A DNA stretch of 64,000 nt, from NCBI GenBank assembly GCA_934675465.1, contig CAKUQM010000002.1, forward strand, positions 1 through 64,000, written 5' to 3'. The notes under the pieces were generated by a model, which made no database searches, was not told the origin of the DNA, and was given only the letters and a program-made list of their open reading frames with translations. Position 1 is the first letter of the stretch. Each line of letters starts with the position of its first letter. The position numbers were made by a program, and so were the translations under genes. This document shows, one piece after another, positions 33,660 through 41,267 of the stretch. The stretch comes from an uncultured Erysipelotrichaceae bacterium. Its GTDB lineage: Bacteria; Bacillota_I; Bacilli_A; Erysipelotrichales; Erysipelotrichaceae.

Positions 33660-34109
33660 TTATGAAACTTTAATGTTCTTAAATGATTTTAAAATCCAAT
33701 CGTAATTGTCTTTAAGAGCATCCATATCACCTTGGGCTATTAAAGAATAAAAAGAATTTCCACTACCCATATAGATACAAGCTAGTCCATAATCATCATA
33801 TCGATAAATAGCATGTTTATTGTCATTTACAAGTAAAGTACATCCACCTTCAAATAGTGCTGTACTTTCATACCATTTTCTCAAATCAGAAAAAGATTTA
33901 TTATTTTTATTATATAATTCTTGAATTTTTATTAGATAATTATCGCCTCTTAAATCAACATTATCTGAAGCCAACACTTTTTTCTCAATGCTTATATCAC
34001 TTGGATACTCAATAGTTAAATCTTTAAATTTATATTTCGATAGTGAGGTTGCAGATGAACATGCAAAGAGAAACAAGGAAAGTGCTACTACACTTAATAT
34101 TTTTTTCAT
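33660..34109 (-). CDS. Lipoprotein (149 aa)
   Basis: The signal peptide ends in a lipobox LFACSS (Cys17). The mature part resembles small extracytoplasmic lipoproteins that carry a PsbP-like fold ('YKFKDLTIEYPSDISIEK', 'ILKSFKNIKV'), but no family can be named with confidence. AAAGGAGGACG precedes the start. It is a single gene facing the bgl operon. Confidence 0.65.
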   Translation of the reverse strand: MKKILSVVALSLFLFACSSATSLSKYKFKDLTIEYPSDISIEKKVLASDNVDLRGDNYLIKIQELYNKNNKSFSDLRKWYESTALFEGGCTLLVNDNKHAIYRYDDYGLACIYMGSGNSFYSLIAQGDMDALKDNYDWILKSFKNIKVS

Positions 34110-34463
34110 ATTTTCGTCCTCCTTTAAAAAATCTAAAAATATTGAATAAAATAATTTATATCATCATCACCATTCTTGTACCTAGCTATATTGAATCTAA
34201 TCATAAAGTAAAAGTCTTTCTTATTATCTTAATATTATAAGTTACAACTTAAAAGTTCAATATCTAATTTGGTCATAACAGAAAGGCTTTTTATCGTATT
34301 AATTTAATATATTCAGGTAATAACTCTTTAACTCTTTGAGGGTTTCTATCTTTATAATAATCCAATACCATTTAATATATTAATTGGGAGTCAGTTAAAG
34401 AATTACTATCTTTAAAATCTTTTGAAGACAAATTAAAGTTGCGTATTTTTGTTTAACTTAACC
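34110..34463. other. AT-rich gap between the lipoprotein gene and the second toxin-antitoxin pair
   Basis: This stretch holds no complete gene. It contains the - strand remnant at 34291-34371 and possible promoter sequence for the lipoprotein gene. Confidence 0.5.
34291..34371 (-). pseudogene. Remnant of a decayed gene
   Basis: The - strand encodes a 26-residue peptide (MVLDYYKDRNPQRVKELLPE then YIKLIR) with a protein-like composition. Upstream and in frame, separated by a TAA, lies SSKDFKDSNSLTDSQLIY. No ribosome site is clear. It is probably the end of a decayed gene, though a small peptide cannot be ruled out. Confidence 0.3.
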
Positions 34464-34506
34464 TTCCTAGTCCGGCAGCAAATATCAATTATTGCCGAAC
34501 TAGGAA
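34464..34506. promoter_or_regulatory. Operator inverted repeat 1 of the second toxin-antitoxin operon
   Basis: TTCCTAGTCCGGCA (34464-34477) is an inverted copy of TGCCGAACTAGGAA (34493-34506) with one mismatch. Confidence 0.75.
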
Positions 34507-34532
34507 TAAGAAATATATAATAATGATATCAA

Positions 34533-34568
34533 TTCGGCAGTATTGTATAATTACTGCCGAACTAGGAA
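34533..34568. promoter_or_regulatory. Operator inverted repeat 2 enclosing a -10 box
   Basis: TTCGGCAGTA (34533-34542) pairs with TACTGCCGAA (34552-34561), and CTAGGAA follows as in repeat 1. The loop contains TATAAT (34546-34551). A repressor on this site would cover the promoter. AbiEi antitoxins are known to repress by binding two inverted repeats. Confidence 0.75.
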
Positions 34569-34583
34569 AATGGAGGTATCGCT

Positions 34584-35336
34584 TTGAATAATTTAAATTG
34601 TTTAGATGGATTAAAAGATAAAAGTAGTTTTACTAGACAAGATTTGTTGCAATCTTTTCATGATAGTGGCTATTTGATAAGTGATGCTTCTTTTAATAAG
34701 AAAATTATGTCAATGTTGAAAAAAGGCGAGATTGTTCGTTGTGGTAGAAACTTATATTGTTTGCCGCAAAATGAAAAACGTGTATATATTCATGAATATT
34801 CTGAATTAGCTAATGAATTAGTAAAGATAATGAAAGAGCATTATCCTTTGTTAGATTTTTGTATATTTGAGAAGTATCAATTAAATCAATTTGTAAATCA
34901 TCTAATAGCTAAGAATACAATATTTTTGTCCGTTGAAGCAGAGGCTATGGATTTTGTTTTTATGACATTGAGAGAATATTATCCGGGTAAGGTGTTAGTT
35001 AATCCGACTTCTGATATTTTCCACCGTTATTGGTGTGAGAATATGATAGTTATCACAAAATTAACTACCGAAGCTCCAAAAGGATTGGGCGAGAAATGGC
35101 ATACGAGGTTAGAGAAGCTTTTGGTTGATGTGGTATCTGAACGTTTGTTGGTAGAGACTATAGGTGGAAGTGAATATCCATATATTTTTGGCGATGCGTT
35201 TATGTATTTTGTGATAGATGAGAAATGTTTGTTTAGGTATGCAAGACGTAGAGGTTGTGAACAAAAAGTAAGGAACTTAGTTGAAGATGCTAAAAATATA
35301 TGTTATGAACCTTTATATGCCACAAAACCAAACTAG
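34584..35336 (+). CDS. AbiEi-like/DUF6577-type antitoxin with winged helix
   Basis: The 250-residue protein starts with TTG, 7 nt after GGAGG. The N-terminal winged-helix (about 12-62, 'SDASFNKKIMSMLKKGEIVRCGRNLYCLP') is followed by a domain with DFCIFEKYQLNQFVNH and 'RLEKLLVDVVSERL'. This matches antitoxins paired with nucleotidyltransferases. The two inverted repeats upstream are its likely operators. The family name is from memory of the domain pattern. Confidence 0.65.
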   Translation: MNNLNCLDGLKDKSSFTRQDLLQSFHDSGYLISDASFNKKIMSMLKKGEIVRCGRNLYCLPQNEKRVYIHEYSELANELVKIMKEHYPLLDFCIFEKYQLNQFVNHLIAKNTIFLSVEAEAMDFVFMTLREYYPGKVLVNPTSDIFHRYWCENMIVITKLTTEAPKGLGEKWHTRLEKLLVDVVSERLLVETIGGSEYPYIFGDAFMYFVIDEKCLFRYARRRGCEQKVRNLVEDAKNICYEPLYATKPN

Positions 35337-35495
35337 TTATCCACTTTTCCACGTTGATAATGGCAAAAATATGGCAATAAATTGAGAAAACATCCGACTC
35401 TTATTTCGGTAGAATGAAGTTAATGAATAAATTTTGTTTAAATGGCAGAACGAATTATTTGATTTAATGTTGCATTAAAGGTTAAGAGGAGAAAA

Positions 35496-36563
35496 ATGTT
35501 AAAAGAAATAAATTTTGTGGAAGAACATATTAGGGAATTACAAAAGATTAGTGGATGTGATCCGGCCTTATTAGAGCGTGCAGTGTATGCGTTTGGATTA
35601 CTAGAAACATTGGCGAGAGTTGGATTGCCTTTTATTTTTAAAGGGGGAACTTGTTTAATGCTTTTGATGGAAAAGCCACGTAGATTGTCAACTGACATTG
35701 ATATAATTGTTGAACCGGGGATAGATATAGATAATTATTTAGAACTAGCTTCTAAAATTTTTCCATTCGAGAATGTAGATGAACAAATAAGAGTTGGAAA
35801 GAATAAAATAGTAAAACGTCATTTTAAGTTTGTTTATAATTCACCAATCAACAACAAACCTTTTTATATTCTTTTAGATGTTCTGTATGAACACAATCAT
35901 TATTCAGAGATTATAAGTAAGGAAATCAAAAATGATTTACTGTTAACGGAAGCGGAATATATTAAGGTTAATTTACCATCGGCGAATTGTATGCTTGGTG
36001 ATAAATTAACTGCTTTTGCTCCACACACCATTGGAATACCGTTAAATATTGGCAAAGATAAAGAGGTTATGAAACAATTTTATGATGTTGCATCACTAAT
36101 AGATTTTATTACCGATTTTAAGACAGTAAGTTCTACATACAAAAAGATAGCATTAACCGAAATAGAATACCGAGGTTTAGAAATAAATGAAAGAGACTGT
36201 CTTTGGGATACTTTTAAAGCAGCACTTTGTATCGCGTCTCGTGGAAAAATTTACAAAGAAGAATATGTTGTATATGTTAAAGGTATTAGTGATGTTAGTG
36301 ACCATATTTATGCTGAAAATTTTACGGGAGAAACAGCTGTTGTTAAAGCGGCAAAGATAATGTATTTAGTCTCTTGCCTTTTAACGAATACAGAATATCA
36401 AAAAGTCATTGATTATAGTTACTTTATAAATAGAAAGTTAAATCAAGAAAAACTAATGATATTTTATAAACTTAGGAAATCAGCTCCTGAGACTTACGCT
36501 TATATAATTAAAACTGATGAACTTCTATCAAATAGCAATATTTCTCTTAACAATATTATCTAA
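35496..36563 (+). CDS. AbiEii-like nucleotidyltransferase toxin
   Basis: The 355-residue protein has the core 'FIFKGGTCLMLLMEKPRRLSTDIDIIVEPG', with GG(T)...DxD typical of the AbiEii/AbiGii nucleotidyltransferase group. 'CMLGDKLTAFAPHTIGIP' follows, as in this group. AGAGGAG precedes the ATG. It lies 159 nt after the antitoxin gene instead of overlapping, unlike the first pair in this window. Confidence 0.78.
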   Translation: MLKEINFVEEHIRELQKISGCDPALLERAVYAFGLLETLARVGLPFIFKGGTCLMLLMEKPRRLSTDIDIIVEPGIDIDNYLELASKIFPFENVDEQIRVGKNKIVKRHFKFVYNSPINNKPFYILLDVLYEHNHYSEIISKEIKNDLLLTEAEYIKVNLPSANCMLGDKLTAFAPHTIGIPLNIGKDKEVMKQFYDVASLIDFITDFKTVSSTYKKIALTEIEYRGLEINERDCLWDTFKAALCIASRGKIYKEEYVVYVKGISDVSDHIYAENFTGETAVVKAAKIMYLVSCLLTNTEYQKVIDYSYFINRKLNQEKLMIFYKLRKSAPETYAYIIKTDELLSNSNISLNNII

Positions 36564-36596
36564 GGTAAAAATAAAGTGATATGTTTCATTAATTGA

Positions 36597-36625
36597 ACAA
36601 AAGAAAGGCCACATATAGTGACCTT
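36597..36625 (-). terminator. Weak terminator of the CofE-like gene
   Basis: On the - strand AAGGTCAC and GTGGCCTT form an imperfect stem with one mismatch, followed by TCTTTTGTT. Confidence 0.4.
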
Positions 36626-36632
36626 GATCTAA

Positions 36633-37823
36633 TTAGTTAGTATAGTTATCAAAGTAACCTTGGATCCAAACAATAGGTGTACCCTTATCACCAGAACCTG
36701 ATGTTAAATCACATAGTGAACCAATCAAGTCTGTTAATTGACGAGGAGTAGTACCTTGAGATGCCATGTTACCTACAAGATTACCATCTTTATGTTTAAT
36801 TCTTTCAGAAATAGCTTCTTTTAATGCTTCACCACTTAAGTCCTTGAAATCATTATCAGCTAAGTATTTTAATTTTAATTCATTAGGTGTACCGATAAGA
36901 CCATCCGTGAATGCAGGTGATACAACTGGGTCTGCAAGTTCCCAAATCTTACCTTGAGGATCCTTGAAGGCGCCATCACCATATACCATTACTTCAACAT
37001 GCTTACCAGTCTTATCCAATAATTGTTTTTGAATATCTAATACTAGATCTTTACATTCATTAGGGAATAACTTGATAGTATCTTCAGTAGATTTGTTAGA
37101 ACCTAATAGACCATATTTTGTGTTATAACCACTACCATCAACTGATTCAGTTAGGATGTCATCAAGACCATATACTACTTTAGCACCATTAGCTTTTAAG
37201 ATACGTTTAGTACGTGCTCTTGTGTGGATATCGCATGTTAATACTTTATCTGTATAATCAAGAATTGCTTTTGCTTGGTTAGCGAAGATAACTTCAACTT
37301 CACAACCTTCAGCTTTAATTAATGAAGAATAGTAGTCAACATAGTCAACACCTGTGAATTCATGCTTATTTTCACCGAATAGTTCACGATATTTTTCAAG
37401 ACTTAATACATCACTATATGGGTTAACACCTTTTTCATCGATTAAGTCTAAAGAGATTAATTGATTACCTACTTCATCACTAGGATAGCTTAACATTAAT
37501 ACAATTTTCTTAGCACCTCTAGCGATACCCTTTAAACAAATAGAGAAACGATTTCTAGATGTGATTGGGAAAATAACACCAATAGTATCTTTACCAAATT
37601 TGTTTTCAACATCTTTAGCGATAGCATCAACACTTGCATAGTTGCCTTGTGATCTAGCTACTACTGATTCAGTAACTGAAATAACATCACGATCTCTAAT
37701 TTCGATGTTTTCACTTTCAGCTGCTTCAATGATGCTGTCAACAACAATTTTAGCTAAATCATCACCTTTTCTGATGATTGGGCATCTTACTCCTCTAGAA
37801 ACTGTACCAATTTTTCTTTCCAT
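36633..37823 (-). CDS. CofE-like gamma-glutamyl ligase family protein
   Basis: The 396-residue protein matches the F420-0:gamma-glutamyl ligase family: 'VISVTESVVARSQGNY', 'IFPITSRNRFS', 'DGAFKDPQGKIWELADPVVSPAFT' and 'LVGNMASQGTTPRQLTDLIGSLCD'. F420 synthesis is not expected in this type of bacterium. A CofE-like enzyme of Chlamydia acts as a folylpolyglutamate synthase, so glutamate addition to folate is one idea, but this is inference. A promoter with a palindromic operator lies upstream. Confidence 0.72.
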   Translation of the reverse strand: MERKIGTVSRGVRCPIIRKGDDLAKIVVDSIIEAAESENIEIRDRDVISVTESVVARSQGNYASVDAIAKDVENKFGKDTIGVIFPITSRNRFSICLKGIARGAKKIVLMLSYPSDEVGNQLISLDLIDEKGVNPYSDVLSLEKYRELFGENKHEFTGVDYVDYYSSLIKAEGCEVEVIFANQAKAILDYTDKVLTCDIHTRARTKRILKANGAKVVYGLDDILTESVDGSGYNTKYGLLGSNKSTEDTIKLFPNECKDLVLDIQKQLLDKTGKHVEVMVYGDGAFKDPQGKIWELADPVVSPAFTDGLIGTPNELKLKYLADNDFKDLSGEALKEAISERIKHKDGNLVGNMASQGTTPRQLTDLIGSLCDLTSGSGDKGTPIVWIQGYFDNYTN

Positions 37824-37865
37824 AATAAAACTTCTCTTTCTTAAATTATTTATAAAATTGTTTTG

Positions 37866-37917
37866 TTGTAAGATATTTCTTACAACTTATTATAGCAACC
37901 TTTTTTCTTGACTTACA
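37866..37917 (-). promoter_or_regulatory. Promoter with TTGTAAG palindrome before the CofE-like gene
   Basis: On the - strand TTGTAA and TATAAT (37894-37889) have an 18-bp spacer. Just downstream of the -10 is the perfect palindrome TTGTAAGATATTTCTTACAA (37866-37885). The half-site CTTACAA recurs at 37911-37917 over the -35 box. This looks like an operator with three half-sites; I cannot name the regulator. Confidence 0.65.
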
Positions 37918-37969
37918 ATAATTTTTACATGTTTTTCAATATTCAAATGATAGTATTTTCAAAAAAGCG

Positions 37970-38000
37970 CAAAAAAAAGACAAGGACTTATCCTTGTCTT
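37970..38000 (-). terminator. Terminator of the FucO-like gene
   Basis: On the - strand AAGACAAGG, a short loop and CCTTGTCTT are followed by eight T. Confidence 0.88.
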
Positions 38001-38008
38001 AAATAGAA

Positions 38009-39154
38009 TTACATTAATGAACGATATAATGCTTCAATATCTTCAACTGTGCATTCTCTTGGGTTACCAGGACGGCAAGCATCGTTGAATGCATCGATTG
38101 ATAATTGGTGAAGGTCTTCTTCCTTAACAACACCCTTTAAAGAGCATTCGATACCTACATCACTAGCTAATTGCTTAACAGCATCGATAGCAGCCTTGCG
38201 GTATTCTTCTTGGCTCATTTCATCAACGCCCTTAACGCCCATAGCACGAGCGATTTCACGGTATTTTTCGCCACTTACACAAGCGTTGAATTCCATAGAA
38301 GTTGGAAGTAATGTAGCACAAGCCTTACCATGCGGCATATCGTAGTAAGCACTTAATGTGTGAGCCATAGCGTGGTCAACACCAAGGCCTACATTAGAGA
38401 AGCCCATACCAGCGATATATTGGCCAAGTGCCATACCTTCTCTACCATCTTTTTCGTTGTTTACTGCAGCTCTTAAGTTCTTAGCAATCAATTCGATAGC
38501 TTTGATGTGGAACATATCAGATAGTTCCCAAGCACCAGCAGTTGTATAACCTTCGATTGCGTGAGTCAAAGCGTCCATACCTGTTGCAGCAGTTAAACCC
38601 TTAGGCATTGATGACATCATTTCTGGGTCAACAACAGCTACTACTGGGATATCATGAACGTCAACACAAACGAATTTTCTCTTCTTTTCAACATCAGTGA
38701 TTACATAGTTGATTGTAACTTCAGCAGCAGTACCAGCAGTTGTTGGAACAGCGATAATTGGAACACAAGGGTTCTTAGTTGGAGCTACGCCTTCAAGAGA
38801 TCTTACATCTTCAAATTCAGGGTTAGTAATGATAATACCAATTGCCTTTGAAGTATCCATTGAAGAGCCACCACCGATTGCGATAATGCAGTCAGCACCA
38901 CATTCTTTAAAAGTCTTTACACCCTCTTTAACGTTTTCAATAGTTGGATTTGGTTTGATGTTTGAATATAGATGATATTCAATACCAGCCTTTTCTAATA
39001 AATCAGTTACTTTAGCAGTAACACCAAACTTTACAAGATCAGGGTCAGATGCAACGAAGGCTTTCTTGAAGCCACGAGCCTTGAATTCTTCAGGAATTAC
39101 GCTAATGCATCCAGCACCATGATAAGATGTTTCATTTAAAACAAATCTATTCAT
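38009..39154 (-). CDS. fucO: Iron-dependent alcohol dehydrogenase, lactaldehyde reductase (FucO) type
   Basis: The 381-residue enzyme follows E. coli FucO closely: 'RFVLNETSYHGAG', 'NPEFEDVRSLEGVAPTKNP', 'TTAGTAAEVTINYVITD', 'GMDALTHAIEGY' (Asp and His metal ligands) and 'GVDHAMAHTLSAYYDMPHG' (further His ligands). FucO reduces L-lactaldehyde to 1,2-propanediol with NADH. No fucose or rhamnose genes are nearby, so the true substrate may differ. The start at 39154 follows GGAGG at 8 nt; a TTG farther upstream overlaps that site. Confidence 0.85.
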   Translation of the reverse strand: MNRFVLNETSYHGAGCISVIPEEFKARGFKKAFVASDPDLVKFGVTAKVTDLLEKAGIEYHLYSNIKPNPTIENVKEGVKTFKECGADCIIAIGGGSSMDTSKAIGIIITNPEFEDVRSLEGVAPTKNPCVPIIAVPTTAGTAAEVTINYVITDVEKKRKFVCVDVHDIPVVAVVDPEMMSSMPKGLTAATGMDALTHAIEGYTTAGAWELSDMFHIKAIELIAKNLRAAVNNEKDGREGMALGQYIAGMGFSNVGLGVDHAMAHTLSAYYDMPHGKACATLLPTSMEFNACVSGEKYREIARAMGVKGVDEMSQEEYRKAAIDAVKQLASDVGIECSLKGVVKEEDLHQLSIDAFNDACRPGNPRECTVEDIEALYRSLM

Positions 39155-39174
39155 ATAATTATCCTCCAAGAATA

Positions 39175-39184
39175 ATTATATAAT
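39175..39184. promoter_or_regulatory. Symmetric -10 element shared by fucO and ktrB
   Basis: ATTATATAAT is self-complementary and gives a perfect TATAAT on each strand. To the left it lies 20 nt before the fucO ATG, with a Shine-Dalgarno in between. To the right it ends 7 nt before the ktrB ATG. Confidence 0.6.
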
Positions 39185-39191
39185 ATCTTAG

Positions 39192-40538
39192 ATGAAAAAG
39201 AGCTTATCTCAAGCACCTGTTAGAAGAAAGTTGTCATCTTTTCAGACGATAACATTAGGTTTTGCGGCAATTATATTGTTGGGTGCACTTTTATTAATGC
39301 TGCCTATATCTAGTAAAAGTGGACAAGTAACCCCTTTTAGTAAGACCTTGTTTACTGCAACATCAGCAACTTGTGTTACTGGTTTGGTTGTCTTGGATAC
39401 TGGCAGTTATTGGTCACTTTTTGGTCAATTTATTATTCTGATTCTTATTCAAATAGGGGGCTTAGGTGTAATTACTATTGCGGTAGCTTTGGCGATGTTG
39501 TCTGGTAAGAAGATATCGCTTATGCAAAGAAGCACTTTACAGGATTCTATTGCGGCTTTTAATGTGGGTGGTATTGTTCGTTTGACTAGATTTATTTTTA
39601 AAGGTACTTTTATTATTGAACTTATTGGTGCCCTATGTATGATGCCTACTTTTATTTCTGATTATGGAATTAAGGGTATTTGGTTAGCATGTTTTCATTC
39701 AATATCAGCTTTCTGTAATGCGGGTTTTGATATTTTTGGTACTATTAATAATAAATTTATTTCGCTTGTTAATTATGTAAGTAATCCAGTTATTAATATA
39801 GTAATAATATCGTTGATTGTCATTGGTGGTATTGGTTTTTTAACTTGGGAAGACATTTGTAAACATAAGTTGGATTTTATGAAGTATCGTCTTCAGACTA
39901 AGCTTATTTTAATAACAACTTTAATTTTGATAGTAGTTCCTGCAATATTCTTCTTCTATATTGATTTTAATGACTTAAGTGGTTCTAGTAGAATATTAGC
40001 TTCATTATTTCAATCAGTTACTTTAAGAACAGCTGGTTTTAATACAGTCGATTTGACTCAAATGAGTGAAGCCAGTAAGATGTTGATGATTATGTTGATG
40101 TTGATAGGCGGTTGTCCTGGTTCTACAGCTGGTGGTATGAAGACAACTACTGTTGCGGTTATTTTCTTGAATACTATTTCTACTTTCTTGAGAAAAGAGG
40201 ATACAGAGGCTTTTGATAGAAGAATTGAGAATACAATTGTGAAGAATGCTTGTACAGTGGCAACTTTCTATATCTTTATTTTCTTCTTTGGTGGTATTGC
40301 GATAAGTGTTATTGAGAATTTACCGATTATTGATTGTATGTTTGAGACAGCAAGTGCTGTAGGTACTGTTGGTTTATCACTTGGATTGACACCAACACTT
40401 AGCAGTGCTTCACATATTATTTTGATTATTTTGATGTATCTTGGTAGAGTAGGTGGTCTTACTTTAATTTATGCAGCTTTTAAAACAAGAGGCAGTATCG
40501 ATGGTAGATATCCACTTGAGAAGGTAACTGTAGGATAG
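39192..40538 (+). CDS. ktrB: Potassium uptake protein KtrB (TrkH family)
   Basis: The 448-residue membrane protein has four M1-P-M2 repeats with selectivity-filter Gly residues, for example SATCVTGLVVLD, FCNAGFD, LRTAGFN and SAVGTVGLS. It forms the ion-conducting dimer that works with the KtrA ring encoded next. There is no ribosome site; the -10 box ends 7 nt before the ATG, so the mRNA may be leaderless. Confidence 0.9.
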   Translation: MKKSLSQAPVRRKLSSFQTITLGFAAIILLGALLLMLPISSKSGQVTPFSKTLFTATSATCVTGLVVLDTGSYWSLFGQFIILILIQIGGLGVITIAVALAMLSGKKISLMQRSTLQDSIAAFNVGGIVRLTRFIFKGTFIIELIGALCMMPTFISDYGIKGIWLACFHSISAFCNAGFDIFGTINNKFISLVNYVSNPVINIVIISLIVIGGIGFLTWEDICKHKLDFMKYRLQTKLILITTLILIVVPAIFFFYIDFNDLSGSSRILASLFQSVTLRTAGFNTVDLTQMSEASKMLMIMLMLIGGCPGSTAGGMKTTTVAVIFLNTISTFLRKEDTEAFDRRIENTIVKNACTVATFYIFIFFFGGIAISVIENLPIIDCMFETASAVGTVGLSLGLTPTLSSASHIILIILMYLGRVGGLTLIYAAFKTRGSIDGRYPLEKVTVG

Positions 40539-40550
40539 GAGTTAGATTAG

Positions 40551-41198
40551 ATGAAGAATATTTTACTTATAGGTTTAGGTCGTTTTGGTAAGCATGTTGC
40601 GATGCAACTTAATGAATTGGGTCATGAGGTTATGGCTGTTGACAGTAATGAAGAGAGGGTTAATAAGGTATTGGATTATGTTACTAATGCACAAATTGGT
40701 GATAGTACTAATTCATATTTCTTGAATTCGTTGGGTATTTCTAATTTTGATGTTTGTATCGTAGCTATTGGCAGTAATTTCCAAAATTCTTTAGAGACTA
40801 CTTCTTTATTAAAAGAATTAGGGGCTAAGAAGGTTATTTCAAGAGCTGAGAGGGATGTTCAGGCGAAATTCTTGTTAAGAAATGGTGCTGATGATGTTGT
40901 ATATCCTGAGAAACAAATGGCTAGATGGACTGCGATTAGATATACAGCAGATCATGTCTTGGATTATGTTGAGGTTGATAAGGATAATGCCTTATTTGAG
41001 GTGGAAGTACCTCCTAAGTGGATTGGCAAGACTATTAGGGAATTGGATGTTCGTAATAGTTTTAATATCAATATTATCGGCATTAAGAGGAATGGTAAGA
41101 TGGATGTCAATGTATCTCCTGATTTACCTTTAAGTGATGATGTAAGTTTAATGGTAATTGGTGATTACGATTCTATTAAGAAGTGTTTCCATATTTAA
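40551..41198 (+). CDS. ktrA: Potassium uptake regulatory protein KtrA (RCK/TrkA)
   Basis: The 215-residue protein has an RCK_N Rossmann domain (LLIGLGRFGKHVAMQL, with acidic 'VDSNEERV') and an RCK_C domain (about 135-215). It binds nucleotides to gate KtrB; RCK_C domains of this family often bind c-di-AMP. It lies 12 nt after ktrB with AGGAG upstream. Confidence 0.92.
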   Translation: MKNILLIGLGRFGKHVAMQLNELGHEVMAVDSNEERVNKVLDYVTNAQIGDSTNSYFLNSLGISNFDVCIVAIGSNFQNSLETTSLLKELGAKKVISRAERDVQAKFLLRNGADDVVYPEKQMARWTAIRYTADHVLDYVEVDKDNALFEVEVPPKWIGKTIRELDVRNSFNINIIGIKRNGKMDVNVSPDLPLSDDVSLMVIGDYDSIKKCFHI

Positions 41199-41267
41199 TA
41201 TAAGATATTTTTTGATATTTAATGTATTAAAAAACTACACAATTATTAGCTAAGTGAGGTGATACGA

